Shown here in pieces: positions 62,524-64,000 of a stretch of 64,000 nt of DNA. Where the stretch lies: the NCBI RefSeq assembly GCF_001424345.1, contig NZ_LMPF01000020.1, positions 1-64,000 on the forward strand, given 5' to 3'. Position numbers and translations under genes: made by a program. Under the pieces are notes generated by a model. It worked only from the letters and a program-made list of their open reading frames with translations. It was not told the DNA's origin and did not search any database. Origin of the DNA: Burkholderia sp. Leaf177 (GTDB taxonomy: Bacteria > Pseudomonadota > Gammaproteobacteria > Burkholderiales > Burkholderiaceae). Each line of letters starts with the position of its first letter. Position 1 is the first letter of the stretch.

Positions 62524-62559
62524 TAAAGAAAAGCGCCCGGAGAGTGACCTCCGAGCGCC
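62524..62559 (-). terminator. Terminator of the cyo operon
   Basis: Minus strand GGCGCTCGGAG...CTCCGGGCGC stem with a short loop, then TTTTCTTT. It lies after the cyoD stop. Confidence 0.85.
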
Positions 62560-62588
62560 GTTCTCATGCATTTGCCACCGCTAAAAAC

Positions 62589-62921
62589 TTAGCGCGACAT
62601 CATGTGGTGGCCAACGTTATGCATGACCCACAACGTCCCGCCAATCACGATCACCGCCACCAGGATGGTGAATCCGAACGCGACGACGTTCCATCGCTGC
62701 GATGACGACGTGTTCATGTGCAGGAAGAACACCAGATGCACAAGGATCTGGATGAACGCGAGTACCGCGATCGCGACGATTGTTTCCGTTGGACCCATGG
62801 CCTTTTGCATGACCAGACCGAACGCCGCGGCCGTAAGCACGACCGACAGAACAAAGCCAATGACATACGAGCGCACGCTGCCGTGACTCGCGCCGGTATC
62901 GATTGAATGTGCGTGTGCCAT
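62589..62921 (-). CDS. cyoD: Cytochrome bo3 ubiquinol oxidase subunit IV
   Basis: 110 residues, three hydrophobic segments (SYVIGFVLSVVLTAAAFGLVM, IVAIAVLAFIQILVHLVFFLHM, VAFGFTILVAVIVIGGTLWVM). Small assembly subunit of the heme-copper quinol oxidase. One base after cyoC; last gene of the cyoABCD order on the minus strand. Confidence 0.94.
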   Translation of the reverse strand: MAHAHSIDTGASHGSVRSYVIGFVLSVVLTAAAFGLVMQKAMGPTETIVAIAVLAFIQILVHLVFFLHMNTSSSQRWNVVAFGFTILVAVIVIGGTLWVMHNVGHHMMSR

Positions 62922-63530
62922 TTATACGACGCTCGTCAGATAAACAAAGGTGAAAACGCAAATCCAGACAACGTCGAGGAAGTGCCAGAAGAGGCTCAGG
63001 CACGCCAGGCGCGTCAGATCGCGTTGGGTGATTTTCTTGTTGCCGATAACCTGCACCGCCAGCACTACCATCCAGATCAGACCGGCCGTGACGTGCAAGC
63101 CGTGTGTTCCCACCAGCGTGAAGAACGCCGACAAGAACGCGCTGGTTCCTGGACCATAGCCTTGCTGGAGCAGCAGATGGAACTCATGAATTTCCAGCCC
63201 GATAAACGCTGCACCCAACAAGAACGTGACGCCAAGCCAGCTGAGCAGCGAGGTCTTCTTGCCCTTGTACGCGGCGAGCATGCCGAAACCAAACGTGATG
63301 CTGCTCAGCAGCAGAATGCCGGTTTCCAGCATGACGCCAGGCAGTTCGAACACGTCCTTGCCTGAAGGGCCTCCTGCGAACTGGTTACCCATGACGGCGA
63401 ACACGGCGAACAGCGACGCAAAGATGATGCAGTCGGTCATCAGGTACACCCAGAACCCGAGGACCGTATTCGATGAGCCGTGGTCGTCGTGCGACTCCGG
63501 CATATCGTGTGAAATGGTTTTAGTCAGCAT
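62922..63530 (-). CDS. cyoC: Cytochrome bo3 ubiquinol oxidase subunit III
   Basis: 202 residues, five hydrophobic segments with the COX3 motif GTHGLHVTAGLIWMVVL and FWHFLDVVWICVFTFVYL. Its ATG overlaps the cyoB stop (TAATG). Respiratory terminal oxidase of the inner membrane, used at high oxygen. Confidence 0.96.
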   Translation of the reverse strand: MLTKTISHDMPESHDDHGSSNTVLGFWVYLMTDCIIFASLFAVFAVMGNQFAGGPSGKDVFELPGVMLETGILLLSSITFGFGMLAAYKGKKTSLLSWLGVTFLLGAAFIGLEIHEFHLLLQQGYGPGTSAFLSAFFTLVGTHGLHVTAGLIWMVVLAVQVIGNKKITQRDLTRLACLSLFWHFLDVVWICVFTFVYLTSVV

Positions 63531-64000
63531 TACAGTGCCTCCTGCAGGTCGCGCGAGCGTGTTGGCGCCGGCGGGCCATCCATTCCGGCCACAGTTGCAG
63601 CAGGAATGGTGTAGTCGATGTCATTGTCGTAGCTGCGAATGATCAGCGTGACGATCACGCCCAGCAATCCGGCAATCGCGAGCCACCAGATGTGCCAGAC
63701 AAGCGCAAATCCAATTGCCAGGCTGAACAGCGCAATCACAAGACCGGCGCTGGTGTTGCGCGGCATGTGAATATCGCGGTAATCCTCGCGGGCGAGGCGC
63801 GTGCGGCCTCGTTCCTTCATGTGAGCGAAGGCGTCGAGCTCATGCACCACCGGCAAGACCGCGAAGTTATAAACCGGTGGCGGCGAGCTGGTTGCCCATT
63901 CGAGCGTACGGCCATTCCACGGATCGCCAGTGACGTCCTTGTACTCGGGTGTGTTGCGCTTCACGACGCTCACAACGACCTGCGCCACCTGACACAGCAC
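63530..64000 (-). CDS. cyoB: Cytochrome bo3 ubiquinol oxidase subunit I, C-terminal part
   Basis: Partial: 156 codons up to the window edge; the catalytic heme/copper region lies outside. The visible part has the bo3-type loop GDPWNGRTLEWATSSPPPVYNFAVLPVVHELDAF and two membrane segments near the end (AGLVIALFSLAIGFALVWHIWWLAIAGLLGVIVTLII). It overlaps the cyoC start. Confidence 0.9.
   Translation of the reverse strand: MLCQVAQVVVSVVKRNTPEYKDVTGDPWNGRTLEWATSSPPPVYNFAVLPVVHELDAFAHMKERGRTRLAREDYRDIHMPRNTSAGLVIALFSLAIGFALVWHIWWLAIAGLLGVIVTLIIRSYDNDIDYTIPAATVAGMDGPPAPTRSRDLQEAL

Overview
The window reads as one chromosomal stretch of a Burkholderiaceae betaproteobacterium (Burkholderia / Paraburkholderia / Caballeronia type). 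The evidence is gene order and protein type: ssb-MFS-uvrA; kdsD-kdsC-lptC-lptA-lptB-rpoN-hpf-ptsN-hprK-rapZ; mutY-mutM opposite a TPR gene-lolB-ispE-tRNA-Gln-prs-rplY-pth-hisC; a general porin with the OpcP-like N-terminus; an HrcA-type CIRCE site before rpoH. Genus-level placement is inference. Core genes are G+C rich (67% in 14401-14460, counted by hand); several islets are clearly A+T richer.

Layout. 1-1638: an IS150-type IS3-family element with duplicated end fragments; the window starts exactly on an IS end. 1692-4226: porin and a divergent LysR regulator. 4251-11114: a signalling block, all on the minus strand, of three NarL-type response regulators, an aquaporin, and a BvgS/EvgS-type hybrid kinase whose start overlaps the aquaporin stop. 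11842-17982: ssb, MFS exporter, uvrA, AI-2E-type permease. 18039-19547: a solitary A+T-rich gene with a PD-(D/E)XK-like motif. 19671-24208: purU, a Nudix enzyme, a polymorphic toxin-immunity pair (21586-22912), a LysE exporter, apt. 24227-35956: KefB-type antiporter, then the LPS (Kdo and Lpt), RpoN and nitrogen-PTS blocks. 35968-50419: DNA repair (mutY, mutM), lipoprotein and isoprenoid genes, tRNA-Gln, prs, rplY, pth, hisC, ferredoxin, coaD, rsmD, ftsY, argO, and a GST-isomerase / FAH-hydrolase pair. 50854-56424: a tight five-gene minus-strand operon (PduX-like GHMP kinase, cysteine-synthase-like PLP enzyme, two ATP-grasp ligases, MFS exporter). 56911-64000: ybiB, leuA, NTF2-like protein, pagL, rpoH, and the 3' end of the cyo operon.

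The best candidate for an undescribed system is the 50854-56424 operon. It reads as a small-peptide pathway: a threonine-type amino acid is O-phosphorylated, the phosphate is replaced on a PLP enzyme to give a non-standard amino acid, two ATP-grasp enzymes form amide bonds, and an MFS protein exports the product. The kinase gene is much more A+T rich (37-42% in two hand-counted stretches) than its surroundings, which fits acquisition by transfer. Secondary items are the toxin-immunity pair, the lone nuclease-like gene, the kinase/three-regulator/aquaporin block, and the rpoH leader, which carries a perfect CIRCE followed by a terminator-like hairpin next to the ribosome binding site.
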